Shown: in pieces, positions 44,787 to 53,313 of the stretch
Layout: every line of letters begins with the position of its first letter
Position numbering within the stretch: the first letter of the stretch is position 1
NCBI GenBank assembly: GCA_018646625.1
Contig: JABGUJ010000001.1
Coordinates: forward strand, 69,534-133,533
DNA: 64,000 bases
Source: Candidatus Woesearchaeota archaeon
GTDB lineage: Archaea; Nanobdellota; Nanobdellia; Woesearchaeales; JABGUJ01
Direction of reading: 5' to 3'
The notes under the pieces: model-generated
The model's input: only the letters and a program-made list of their open reading frames with translations
Databases searched by the model: none
What the model was told of the DNA's origin: nothing
Made by a program: the position numbers and the translations under genes

Positions 44787-47369
44787 ATGAAAAAAGGTAG
44801 TAGTTCGATCACATTCTTTGCTTTAATAGTAGCCATATTACTAGTAGCATTAGCAGCCAACACTTTTGCAATCGAATGCGGAAGCGTTATTGTTGGAAAT
44901 ATAACTCTTAACGAAAGTTTAAACGGATGCTACAATCATGGATTAGTTGTTGAAGCAGATAACATAGTAATCGATTGTGACAACTACACAATACAAAGCG
45001 TTGATAATCAACCATTTGGTTTTGATCAAACCGCAGGTATCTTAATAAAAAATAGAGATAACATAGAAATAAGAAATTGTAATATTAATGATTTCCAAGA
45101 TGCAATCTTAATTGAGAACTCTAATAACAACCATATTCACAACAACCACTTCAACCTTAATGAAAGAAGTGGAATATTTCTAAACAGAGCTAAAGATAAT
45201 GAAAAACTCTCATACAGCCTGATCACAGAGAATTACTTTAACAACCAAGAAAAGTTCTCATCAGACATTATTATATACGACAATGAAAACCATAACACAT
45301 TCACTAATGCTAATGTAGTTAACAACACAATATTTTTTAACAATTTCTACGGAAATGGAATTATAGATATAACAGAACAGAATATATACTGCGTACCTAA
45401 TAATCAAGAAGGGAAAGGCAATTTCTTTAACTACACAGTTCCAATGGCCAGAAGAATAACAGGCCCTTGCGGTGCATTACCATTACCATTTGATTCTCCA
45501 CTACTTAATGGCACAGTAGATGATAATAACGATGATGATAATCAAACAGATGGCGACAATGAAACAGATGACGATTTCTCTAACGAAGATGATCTTCCTG
45601 AGACATCATTAAGCTGCGGAGCATTAGTAAGTGGAAGCATTGCTTTAGCAAACGACTTAGAAAACTGCTTTTCAACGGCAATAGAAATAACTGAAAACAA
45701 TGTTACATTAGACTGCCAAGGACATACAATATCAGGCACAAATACACTAGGCAGCATTGGAATACTAGTTAGTCAACAAGAAAACATCGTAATCAAGAAC
45801 TGCATAATCCAATATTTTGATGAAGGAATAAAAATAGTAGACAGTCTTAACGTATTAATTGAAAGCAACACAATAAGAGAAAACAGCTTAGGAGTTACCG
45901 ATTTAGGCTCTGAGGATATTCAAATTAAAGAAAACACATTCAAAGAAAATGAATACGCAGTAGAACTAGAAGAAAACCAGAACAGCGTTATCGCAGTTAA
46001 CAAGTTTAAAGAAAATACTTTGGTTGGAGTACATCTTACAAAATCAGAGAACATAGTAGTCGGAACAAACGAGTTCACAGAAAACAAAGAAGCAATTCTA
46101 CTCTCTGAAGAAACAGATTTAGTATCAATAAATTCCAATACTCTTCTAAACAACATCGAGTCAGGAATATTCTTAACAGGCATCTCAGAACACAACGAGA
46201 TCAAAAATAACAATATTCAAGGTAGTAACAAATGTATCGTACTTGACACTAGCAGTGAGAACTTAGTATCAGAGAATATCATAGAAGATTGTAACATAGG
46301 AATTTCTGTTGTAGGTTGTTATGATAACAACATAACTCTAAACTCAATCTCAGAAAGTGTAATGTCCGGATTAACATACTTAGAATCCCAAAATAACTGG
46401 GTAACTAAAAATAACTTTACTAACAGCCTAGTTGGCAGCTTAGATCTAACCAACCTTGGCTTCGCGTACAACAACGTTGTTGTAACAAATCACTTCTTAG
46501 GAAATGGTGTAGATGACAGCGCAATCGATAACATATACTGCTGGCCTAATAACGAAAACGGCGTTGGAAACTATTATGCATCAACTGTTGCAGATGAGTT
46601 CATTGTTACAGGACCGTGCGGCATGTGGGATAATAATCAAACAGATTCAGAAGATAATGAAACTGATGATGACGACACCGACGATGATAATGAAGATGAC
46701 GATACAGATGACAATGATGATGATAATAACCAAACAACATCAAGCAAACCGAATATTCACGATGTTGTAATAACCAAAATTGATGACACTAGCTTCAGAA
46801 TAACATTCAAGACCGATAAAGACACAGTTAGCATGATAAGCTACCGTCCAGACAACATGGAACGAGTACACATGTTCGATTATGAAGCAAAGAAAGATCA
46901 CGAATACATATTATACAATCTAAAACCATGTTCAGAGTATGCATTTTACTTAAGAGTAGAAGACAATATTGGAAATTACGCATACAGTCCAAATTACTAT
47001 TTCAAAACAGAAGGATACTGTCATCAAAGAAGTGATGGAGACAGTTTAACTAATAGCGAAGATGTACAAGTACTTTCAATTGCAATAGAAAATGAATATG
47101 TACAACCAGGAGATTTTGTACAAGCAGTTCTAAAAGTTAAAAACGTTGGCGAATTTGACAGAAGAAGAGTCAAAATCTCAGCGGTAATTCCAGACATGGG
47201 TATTGTTAAGTTCATAACAAATGAACATTTAGATGACAATGACAAGGAAACCTTCAAACTAAACATAGAAATTCCTTTTGACACTTTGCCTGGTGATTAC
47301 TGGATTAGATTCACAATAAGCAACGACGAGATAAAAAGAGTAAAGCACAGATTGATCACAGTTGTTTAA
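44787..47369 (+). CDS. Secreted beta-helix (NosD-like) protein
   Basis: This protein of about 860 residues has a signal peptide (MKKGSSSITFFALIVAILLV) and two right-handed beta-helix parts of the NosD/PbH1 type (residues 30-240 and 280-610), with repeats such as NIEIRNCNINDF and NIVIKNCIIQYF. Each is followed by an Asp/Asn-rich linker. Then come an Fn3-like domain (about 665-745) and a CARDB-like C-terminal domain (VQPGDFVQAVLKVKNVGEF). There are no membrane spans besides the signal. Beta-helices bind or cut polysaccharides; no catalytic residues are evident. The ATG at 44787 follows GGGGGAT; the longer frame from 44769 is not needed. Confidence 0.85.
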   Translation: MKKGSSSITFFALIVAILLVALAANTFAIECGSVIVGNITLNESLNGCYNHGLVVEADNIVIDCDNYTIQSVDNQPFGFDQTAGILIKNRDNIEIRNCNINDFQDAILIENSNNNHIHNNHFNLNERSGIFLNRAKDNEKLSYSLITENYFNNQEKFSSDIIIYDNENHNTFTNANVVNNTIFFNNFYGNGIIDITEQNIYCVPNNQEGKGNFFNYTVPMARRITGPCGALPLPFDSPLLNGTVDDNNDDDNQTDGDNETDDDFSNEDDLPETSLSCGALVSGSIALANDLENCFSTAIEITENNVTLDCQGHTISGTNTLGSIGILVSQQENIVIKNCIIQYFDEGIKIVDSLNVLIESNTIRENSLGVTDLGSEDIQIKENTFKENEYAVELEENQNSVIAVNKFKENTLVGVHLTKSENIVVGTNEFTENKEAILLSEETDLVSINSNTLLNNIESGIFLTGISEHNEIKNNNIQGSNKCIVLDTSSENLVSENIIEDCNIGISVVGCYDNNITLNSISESVMSGLTYLESQNNWVTKNNFTNSLVGSLDLTNLGFAYNNVVVTNHFLGNGVDDSAIDNIYCWPNNENGVGNYYASTVADEFIVTGPCGMWDNNQTDSEDNETDDDDTDDDNEDDDTDDNDDDNNQTTSSKPNIHDVVITKIDDTSFRITFKTDKDTVSMISYRPDNMERVHMFDYEAKKDHEYILYNLKPCSEYAFYLRVEDNIGNYAYSPNYYFKTEGYCHQRSDGDSLTNSEDVQVLSIAIENEYVQPGDFVQAVLKVKNVGEFDRRRVKISAVIPDMGIVKFITNEHLDDNDKETFKLNIEIPFDTLPGDYWIRFTISNDEIKRVKHRLITVV

Positions 47370-47479
47370 TTTCTAGCACCTTAAGGCCTAGAACGCCAGA
47401 ATCCTAAAGAAGAAACATTTATATAGTACTTCACTATTTTCCAATAGTATCAAATAGGCGCATTTAGGGGGTATTGATT

Positions 47480-47917
47480 ATGAATAAAAAGAGAACCGTG
47501 ATTGGTGTTATTCTTGTATTGGTTGCACTTCTAATGACTGTTCAAGCAGCGCTTGCAACAGGAAATTACTACAACATACCTACTGACTTTAATCTTAAAG
47601 AAAGAGGTAGCGATTTAGGTAACCTAAATCTTATGGGTTCCTTAGAAGATCCTTACTATGACACTTTCATGCACATTAACTTGAAGAACAAACACAACTT
47701 TCCATTGGATCACGTTAATCTTGTTGTATGGATTCCTGACTTAAATTTATACACAAGAACTGCATCATTTACAGTGTACGAAAATGATATGGACTTCGGA
47801 AAGTACATATGGTTAGACACACCTATGAAGGTAAGACCTGACACTTACCTAGCAAGAGTTCTTCTTGAATCTGAGTTTGGAAGAATTGTTTCTTGGCAAT
47901 ACGTGGATATCTATTGA
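47480..47917 (+). CDS. Small secreted Ig-like protein
   Basis: This protein of about 145 residues has a signal peptide (MNKKRTVIGVILVLVALLMT) and a single beta-sandwich-like domain (TFMHINLKNKHNFPLDHVNL to RVLLESEFGRIVSWQYVDIY). The domain resembles the C-terminal domain of the beta-helix protein encoded just upstream (LKVKNVGEF and MGIVKF parts), so the two may share ancestry or partners. AGGGGG lies about 8 bases before the ATG at 47480. A TTTATATAG box at about 47417-47425 is its own promoter. Confidence 0.82.
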   Translation: MNKKRTVIGVILVLVALLMTVQAALATGNYYNIPTDFNLKERGSDLGNLNLMGSLEDPYYDTFMHINLKNKHNFPLDHVNLVVWIPDLNLYTRTASFTVYENDMDFGKYIWLDTPMKVRPDTYLARVLLESEFGRIVSWQYVDIY

Positions 47918-47941
47918 TTTCCACTATTATTTTTTATTAAA

Positions 47942-48553
47942 ATGACTGTCGAACCTAAAGGAACTTTACCTTTAGATGTATTTCCAGAAGAAACAGGATT
48001 ACTTAGACTTCTACTAGGTGTAACACACCTCAAACACATATACCGAACTGGTTGGACAGATGAAGAATTAGGAAGAAACGTACCAAGACATCTTTGTGAA
48101 AGCGTCGCAGATCACTGTAACAACGTCACCGCATTTTCTTATATCATAGCTAAAAGCAGAAGACCAGATCTAGACATAACAAAAGTTATGGAGTATGCAA
48201 TTGTCCATGATTTGGCAGAATCTTTGTATGGAGACCACACACCCCACGAAGGTAAAAGTTATGCAACTAAGTTCGATGAAGAACTTGCATGCTTAGATGA
48301 ACTTCTAAAACAAACACCAGAAATGATGTTCATAAGAGACCGCTGGATAGAATATAGTACAGATCCTCCAACTAATCCCGAAGCATTATTCGTAAGGTCC
48401 ATTGACAAATTAGAGACAGCATTCCAAGCAGTCATTTATGAAACGGGAGGATACAAAGGATTAGACAAATTCTTTTCTTACTGCGAAGATAAAATAGATG
48501 ATCCACAAGTCAAAGAATTATTCTATGAAGTAATGGGTATGAGAAAAACTTAA
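47942..48553 (+). CDS. HD-domain protein
   Basis: This 203-residue protein has an HD-domain pattern. ESVADHCNNVTAFSYII holds the first His, AIVHDLAESLYGDHTPHEGK holds the HD pair, and RSIDKLETAFQAV holds the last Asp. It resembles the HDDC2/YfbR group in the order HIYRTGW...ESVADH and probably removes phosphate from nucleotides. No ribosome-binding site is visible and a T-rich stretch precedes the ATG; it follows the small secreted gene by 24 bases. Confidence 0.85.
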   Translation: MTVEPKGTLPLDVFPEETGLLRLLLGVTHLKHIYRTGWTDEELGRNVPRHLCESVADHCNNVTAFSYIIAKSRRPDLDITKVMEYAIVHDLAESLYGDHTPHEGKSYATKFDEELACLDELLKQTPEMMFIRDRWIEYSTDPPTNPEALFVRSIDKLETAFQAVIYETGGYKGLDKFFSYCEDKIDDPQVKELFYEVMGMRKT

Positions 48554-48555
48554 TT

Positions 48556-48825
48556 TTACAACAAATTTCTAACTCGATCCATACAGTCAGCTACTTGTTC
48601 TCCTTTCTTAGTCAAAGAAAGCAACTTCAATCTGCCTGTTTTGTTAAACTTGATTAATTCCGCTCTCTCGAGCTCTTGAAGAATTTTTACAACATGAGAA
48701 TAAGTGCAGTCGATCTGTTTAGCCAAAGACGAAGCATAGACCTCATTCTTTGCAGTATAGAGCTTAATCAGCATCATTGCTGGTTTTTCTCTAAAAAAAA
48801 TGTTGAATACTTTGCCATTAACCAA
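48556..48825 (-). CDS. Small winged-helix transcription factor
   Basis: This 89-residue protein is a winged helix of the MarR/PadR type. NEVYASSLAKQIDCTYSHVV is the recognition region, LQELERAELIKF the following helix, and TGRLKLLSLTKKGEQVADCM the wing and end. It is only the DNA-binding domain. A GGGGGCG site lies a few bases further upstream than usual. It converges with the HD gene. Confidence 0.8.
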   Translation of the reverse strand: MVNGKVFNIFFREKPAMMLIKLYTAKNEVYASSLAKQIDCTYSHVVKILQELERAELIKFNKTGRLKLLSLTKKGEQVADCMDRVRNLL

Positions 48826-48945
48826 ATTTACGCCCCCGCTATTAAGAACTATATACTATAACACAACCATTAGTTTATAAAGTTTTCGAAACAACTATTG
48901 AGAAGACAGCAAACTATATTAGAGTAAGCAAAAAACAGTGAATAA

Positions 48946-50841
48946 ATGGACAAACTTAACCCAAAAGAGGTATTCTTTCCACACGACGAGATGCGCGAGA
49001 TACAAGATGAGCTAGTTAGTGATGTAAAAGACGCCATAAATCGCGGAAAATCTCTACTGGTCCACGCACCAACCGGTTTAGGGAAGACAGCAGCCACATT
49101 AGCACCAGCAATCAAGGCAGCAGTTGACAAAAAACTCACTGTTTTTTTCCTAACATCCCGACACACTCAACATCTTATAGCAATTGATACAATAAAACAA
49201 ATAAAAGAGAAATATGGACTTAAAATCTCCGCTGTTGACATCATAGGAAAGAAATGGATGTGTTTACAACCAGGTACTAATGTATTATATGCAGGAGAGT
49301 TTTCAGAATACTGTAAAAAGTTAAGAGAAAACAATGAATGCGAATTCTATGAGAAAACTAAAGACTCATCAAACAAACTAACCGTAGAAGCAAAGAAAGT
49401 TTTTGCAGAGTTAAAAGACCTTAGCCCACTACACACCAATCATTTTATTGATTACTGTAATCATTCTTCGCTCTGCCCATATGAGATGGCAATCGCTCAA
49501 GCATCTAAAGCGGATGTAATCATCACAGACTACTTTTACTTATTTCATCCAAACATCGCAGGAACGTTCCTGGCTAAAACTCAAAAAGAATTACAAAATT
49601 CCGTGATTATAGTTGACGAAGGACACAACCTACCATATAGAGTTAGAGATTTAATGACGGTTAACATTTCTACATTCACAACCAACAGAGCACAAAACGA
49701 AGCAAAAAAATATGGCAATGAAGAAACATCTGCAAAAATACACATAATCAGAACAGCAATTGACAAAATGGTGGAAGGCCTTGGCTATAACGAGGAGAAA
49801 ATTGCAAAGAAAGAAGAATTTGTAAAGATGATAAAAGCGTCTTACAACTACGAAGAACTCATAGATGACTTTGAAGCAATGGGCGAATTAATCAGACAAG
49901 AACAAAAACAATCTAGTATTGGAATGCTTGGCACCTTTCTACGAGAGTGGCTAGGTCCAGATGATGGATTCACTAGAATAGCCACAATAAAAAGCTCAGC
50001 AAAAGGTCCAATCTCACACATATCATACCGTTGTTTAGATCCAGCATTAGTAACTCAACCAGTCATTGAACAATCACATTCTACAATACTCATGTCAGGT
50101 ACATTAAATCCAACCGTTATGTACAAAGATCTACTCGGATTCAGCGACAGTACTGAAGAAAAAGAATTTCCCTCGCCATTTCCAGAAAAGAACAAACTAA
50201 CAATGGTGATACCAGAAACCACCACAAAATATGCTTTAAGAAGTGAAGAACAATTTAGAAGAATCGGAGAAATCACAGCAGAAATAACAAACCTCATTCC
50301 AGGAAATAGTGCCATCTACTTTCCAAGTTATCATTTAAGAGATCAAGTTTACAAATCATTCTCCACATTATCTACTAAAACGGCATTATTAGAACAACCT
50401 CAACTAACAAAAGATGAGAAAATAGAAATGCTTGAGAAGTTTAAAGAATTCAAAGCATCCGGTGCAGTATTATTATGCGCATCATCCGGAAACTTTGCAG
50501 AAGGCGTCGATTTACCAGGAGATTTTCTAAAATGTGTTGTGGTTGTCGGTCTTCCATTAACACAACCAAATTTAGAAACAAAAGAGTTAATCAAATACTA
50601 TGACCACAAGTACAAAAAAGGCTGGGACTATGGATATATTATTCCCGCATTCTCAAAGACACTACAAAGCGCAGGAAGATGTATCAGATCAGAAAAAGAC
50701 AAAGGAGTTATTGTATTCTTAGATGAAAGATACGCTTGGTCAAATTATTTTAAATGCTTTCCAAAAGAATGGGACATCAAAGTTACTAAACTTTACAAAG
50801 ACAGAATAAAAGAATTCTTTGAAGCCAACGGAAACAGCTAA
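48946..50841 (+). CDS. XPD/Rad3-family DNA helicase
   Basis: This 631-residue SF2 helicase has motif I APTGLGKTAA, a four-Cys iron-sulfur region, the DEAH-box variant VDEGHN, and motif VI QSAGRCIRSEKDKG. The Cys are spread over KWMCLQPG, FSEYCKKLRENNECEFY and DYCNHSSLCPYE; the last CPYE is family-typical. Archaeal XPD unwinds DNA 5' to 3', in repair. A TATA-like ACTATATTA at about 48911-48919 is close to the ATG. It probably has its own promoter. Confidence 0.92.
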   Translation: MDKLNPKEVFFPHDEMREIQDELVSDVKDAINRGKSLLVHAPTGLGKTAATLAPAIKAAVDKKLTVFFLTSRHTQHLIAIDTIKQIKEKYGLKISAVDIIGKKWMCLQPGTNVLYAGEFSEYCKKLRENNECEFYEKTKDSSNKLTVEAKKVFAELKDLSPLHTNHFIDYCNHSSLCPYEMAIAQASKADVIITDYFYLFHPNIAGTFLAKTQKELQNSVIIVDEGHNLPYRVRDLMTVNISTFTTNRAQNEAKKYGNEETSAKIHIIRTAIDKMVEGLGYNEEKIAKKEEFVKMIKASYNYEELIDDFEAMGELIRQEQKQSSIGMLGTFLREWLGPDDGFTRIATIKSSAKGPISHISYRCLDPALVTQPVIEQSHSTILMSGTLNPTVMYKDLLGFSDSTEEKEFPSPFPEKNKLTMVIPETTTKYALRSEEQFRRIGEITAEITNLIPGNSAIYFPSYHLRDQVYKSFSTLSTKTALLEQPQLTKDEKIEMLEKFKEFKASGAVLLCASSGNFAEGVDLPGDFLKCVVVVGLPLTQPNLETKELIKYYDHKYKKGWDYGYIIPAFSKTLQSAGRCIRSEKDKGVIVFLDERYAWSNYFKCFPKEWDIKVTKLYKDRIKEFFEANGNS

Positions 50842-50892
50842 TTTACGTATATAGTTGATTTTATATATTACTTCTAAAAAATCGAATACAAG

Positions 50893-51216
50893 ATGAGTTA
50901 CGAACCAGGGGAAAATGGAGAAGATAACACTAGCCAAAGCGCTTATCAAAGATATGGAATTGCAGCAATACCTGGAGGTATGGGCTATCAACATTACCAA
51001 AACCAAAGAGCTAGAGGAAAAAGCGCAAGAAGAGCAGCAGCCGAAGCAACTGGCTTAGAAATTCTAAGAATTTTATCGCTAGCAATACCAACACCAGGAC
51101 CATGGCTCATTATAACTGGAGCAGTGGTGGCATTAGATAACGAACCTACAGAGCCTCTAGAGGAAATAACAGAAAGAGCAGAAAGAACATCGCCACCTCA
51201 AACGTTTAGAACTTAA
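50893..51216 (+). CDS. Small protein with one hydrophobic span
   Basis: This 107-residue protein begins MSYEPGENGEDNTSQSAYQR, has a hydrophobic stretch at about 55-85 (EILRILSLAIPTPGPWLIIT), and ends with an acidic and Pro/Thr-rich tail. I do not recognise it. A TTTATATAT box at about 50860-50868 gives a leaderless start at the ATG. Confidence 0.65.
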   Translation: MSYEPGENGEDNTSQSAYQRYGIAAIPGGMGYQHYQNQRARGKSARRAAAEATGLEILRILSLAIPTPGPWLIITGAVVALDNEPTEPLEEITERAERTSPPQTFRT

Positions 51217-51347
51217 ACCTAATTCTACAAGTACAACCCTCAAAAATAAAGAATACAATGCCCGACCAATATACATATTTCTATACTAGCATATTTATTA
51301 GAAACGTTTATATACTAGTTATGCCTTGTAGCTATTAGTGACTAAAA

Positions 51348-51749
51348 ATGGTAATATTATTCGATCAATTTCATCTACCAGAAGATGTGTATGAAGTCAT
51401 CTTCGCAACAGAGCAACAAGTAATAGTTGCCAAAATGTTGATCAAAGAGATGAAGGGTAACGATGGAGTTCTAGGAAAGGCAGGAATGTCACTTTTCGCA
51501 ACGAAGCTACACGAAGGATCTATTGTAGAATACGAGGAAGAAGTTGGACCGGTAAAAAGAAAGAAATCAATCAAAGTAAGTTACAACAAAAGACAATTTT
51601 ATGACAGAATATTAACCCCAATGAAAACTATGGGGATGATCGACTACGACATGTACAAAAAAGTATACATGATTTCAGACAAGTTCAGCAAATCATTAAA
51701 CAAAATTGGTTTAATGTGGATACAAGAGATAAAAAAAGCAGAATATTAA
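51348..51749 (+). CDS. Hypothetical protein, possibly winged-helix
   Basis: This 133-residue, basic and soluble protein begins MVILFDQFHLPEDVYEVIFA. It contains a region at 65-125 (RQFYDRILTPMKTMGMIDYD) that could be a winged helix, where YDMYKKVYMISDKFSKSL could be the wing. I do not recognise a family. A TTTATATA box at 51307-51314 predicts a start about 10 bases before the ATG. Confidence 0.6.
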   Translation: MVILFDQFHLPEDVYEVIFATEQQVIVAKMLIKEMKGNDGVLGKAGMSLFATKLHEGSIVEYEEEVGPVKRKKSIKVSYNKRQFYDRILTPMKTMGMIDYDMYKKVYMISDKFSKSLNKIGLMWIQEIKKAEY

Positions 51750-51768
51750 TTGCGATCACAAACAAAGA

Positions 51769-52112
51769 TCAAGGGCTTCCTCTGCTTTCTTAACCACCCC
51801 AAAGACGCTAAAACACCCCAAACCTACGGGAGGTCCTTGAGCTTTACCTTATACTCATAAACATCCTTTTGCTTCACAGCGCAAGAAGCAGATCTGCCAA
51901 GAAGCAAAAGCATCGAAAGGAGGCAAAGTAAGTCGATACTTTTCGGGCTATTTAAGTTGAGACTGAAAAAATTTTGGTGCTTATGGTTGAGCAGCGGATC
52001 TTGATGACGATGTTTAAGAGAAAGTAAATAGAGAATACGTAAGAAAAATAAGTAATAAGTTTGTAAGAAAAAAGTTACTTAACCAATCCCGCTGAGAAGG
52101 CTTCTTAGCGGG
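51769..52112 (+). ncRNA. Candidate structured RNA, chain of hairpins
   Basis: I see no ORF of note in this part. Four stem-loops are visible on the plus strand. A: TCAAGGGCTTCCT (51769-51781) pairs with GGGAGGTCCTTGA (51828-51840), 13 bp with three G-U pairs that are valid only in plus-strand RNA. B: CTTTTGCTTC (51866-51875) pairs perfectly with GAAGCAAAAG (51901-51910). C: CATCGA and a downstream TCGAT pair near 51911-51937. D: CCCGCTGAGAA (52088-52098) pairs with TTCTTAGCGGG (52102-52112) around a GGC loop, followed by CTTTAATTC, which looks like an end. I could not assign it to RNase P, SRP or 5S RNA. Confidence 0.5.
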
Positions 52113-52141
52113 CTTTAATTCATTCACAAATCACACTGAAG

Positions 52142-52184
52142 AGGCTCCCTTTGCTTTTTCTAACCCCCCCAAACAAGGGAGCCT
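52142..52184. repeat. Hairpin with loop like that of stem A
   Basis: AGGCTCCCTT (52142-52151) and AAGGGAGCCT (52175-52184) are a perfect 10-bp stem. The 23-base loop TGCTTTTTCTAACCCCCCC then AAAC matches the start of the loop in stem A (TGCTTTCTTAACCACCCC then AAAG at 51783-51804). It lies before the HD gene and inside an upstream extension of its frame that is not used. Confidence 0.6.
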
Positions 52185-52240
52185 TTACACCCCTCATCAA
52201 AACAAAAAAGTATTTTAACAAAACAAGAATACTTGTTACT

Positions 52241-52771
52241 ATGAACGAAGAAGACGCAATAAAGCTGTTGAAGAAGTACTCTAAAGACGTAGACAGTTTT
52301 GAAGCAGTACTCGCACACTCCAAAGCAGTACAAAAAAATGCTCTAGAGATTGCAGATAAAATTACAAAGATAACAATCAACAAAGAATTTATCAAAATCG
52401 CATCAATTCTACACGACATTGGAAGATTCAATCATCCGCCCTGGTCAGACACAGTAATTCAACATGGAGTAGAAGGCGAAGCCATAATGAGAAAAGAAGG
52501 CTTTCCAGAAATTGCTAGAGTCTGCGCAAGACACGCAGGTGGTGCAGGAATAAGCAAAGAAGAAATCATAAAAAACAAATTCTCAATGCCTGCAAAAGAT
52601 TACTTCCCTGAAACACCAGAAGAGAAAATCATAGCGCTTGCAGATGTTACAACAGCAAACACAGAGAAAACTACAATTAAGGTAGCAGTAGAAAGATACA
52701 AAAAAGAAGTTAGCGAAAAACTTGCGAAAAGAATACAAAAACTCTATGATGAAGTTGAGTCTTGGAAATAA
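52241..52771 (+). CDS. HD/HDIG-domain protein
   Basis: This protein of about 176 residues begins MNEEDAIKLLKKYSKDVDSF. The HD motif ASILHDIGRFNHPPW and a second region ALADVTTANTEKTT with the last Asp are visible, consistent with a phosphohydrolase. I use the ATG at 52241, because a TATTTTAA box at about 52211-52218 predicts a leaderless transcript; the longer frame from 52151 runs back into the hairpin. It has no fused sensor domain. Confidence 0.82.
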   Translation: MNEEDAIKLLKKYSKDVDSFEAVLAHSKAVQKNALEIADKITKITINKEFIKIASILHDIGRFNHPPWSDTVIQHGVEGEAIMRKEGFPEIARVCARHAGGAGISKEEIIKNKFSMPAKDYFPETPEEKIIALADVTTANTEKTTIKVAVERYKKEVSEKLAKRIQKLYDEVESWK

Positions 52772-52905
52772 AAATACATCTTCTTTAGAAATCCACAGCC
52801 ACGAAACGACTGAAGCACTCAACGATCTCAAAACCTTTATATATAACCTCTAAAGATAACAAAGCAAGGGTTTTCTAGGCATAATAATTAGATAGGTGAA
52901 TTAAC

Positions 52906-53313
52906 ATGAGAGATGATAGCACACTAGAAGATAGATTACCGGTATTAGTCGTAGATGATGAACCACTGGTAGCAAAAGCAACAATGAGAACCTTGATCCA
53001 TTGCGATCACACATTTGAAACCGCAAAGAACGGAGTAGAAGCAGTAGAAAAAGCACAGGCAACAAGATACGGACTTATTATAATGGACGTTAACATGCCA
53101 AACAAGAACGGATACGATGCCACCAAAGAAATAAGAGATTACGAAAAACAACATGGTCTCCCTCCAACACCAATACTTGGCGTAACCAGTACAGATGCAC
53201 AAGCATGTCTAGAAGCGGGTATGGATGATCATGTAGACAAACCATTCGATAGAGCAATATTATTAGAAAAAGTAGCGGCCTTATACCAGCCAGAAATTCC
53301 TAGAGCCGAATAA
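52906..53313 (+). CDS. Stand-alone response regulator receiver
   Basis: This 135-residue receiver has acids D17-D18 (VLVVDDEPLV), phosphoacceptor D61 (IIMDVNMPN), a Thr/Ser switch (GVTSTDA) and K112 (HVDKPFD). No output domain follows. No kinase gene lies beside it, unlike the operon at 30687-36086. A GGTGA site is present, and a TTTATATATA box at about 52833-52842 gives a leader of about 42 bases. Its 3' end overlaps the symporter gene on the other strand by 14 bases. Confidence 0.9.
   Translation: MRDDSTLEDRLPVLVVDDEPLVAKATMRTLIHCDHTFETAKNGVEAVEKAQATRYGLIIMDVNMPNKNGYDATKEIRDYEKQHGLPPTPILGVTSTDAQACLEAGMDDHVDKPFDRAILLEKVAALYQPEIPRAE

Noticed and set aside
47480-47917. Prepilin for the putative secretion system
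   Set aside because: The N-terminus has an ordinary signal peptide and no class III cleavage motif, and the domain is a beta sandwich.
51995-52020. C/D box RNA from TTGATGA near 52010
   Set aside because: The C box lacks a purine at the first position and no D box (CTGA) lies within the usual distance.
51769-52112. RNase P, SRP or 5S RNA
   Set aside because: I looked for their conserved cores on both strands and did not find them; only the unassigned hairpins are supported.
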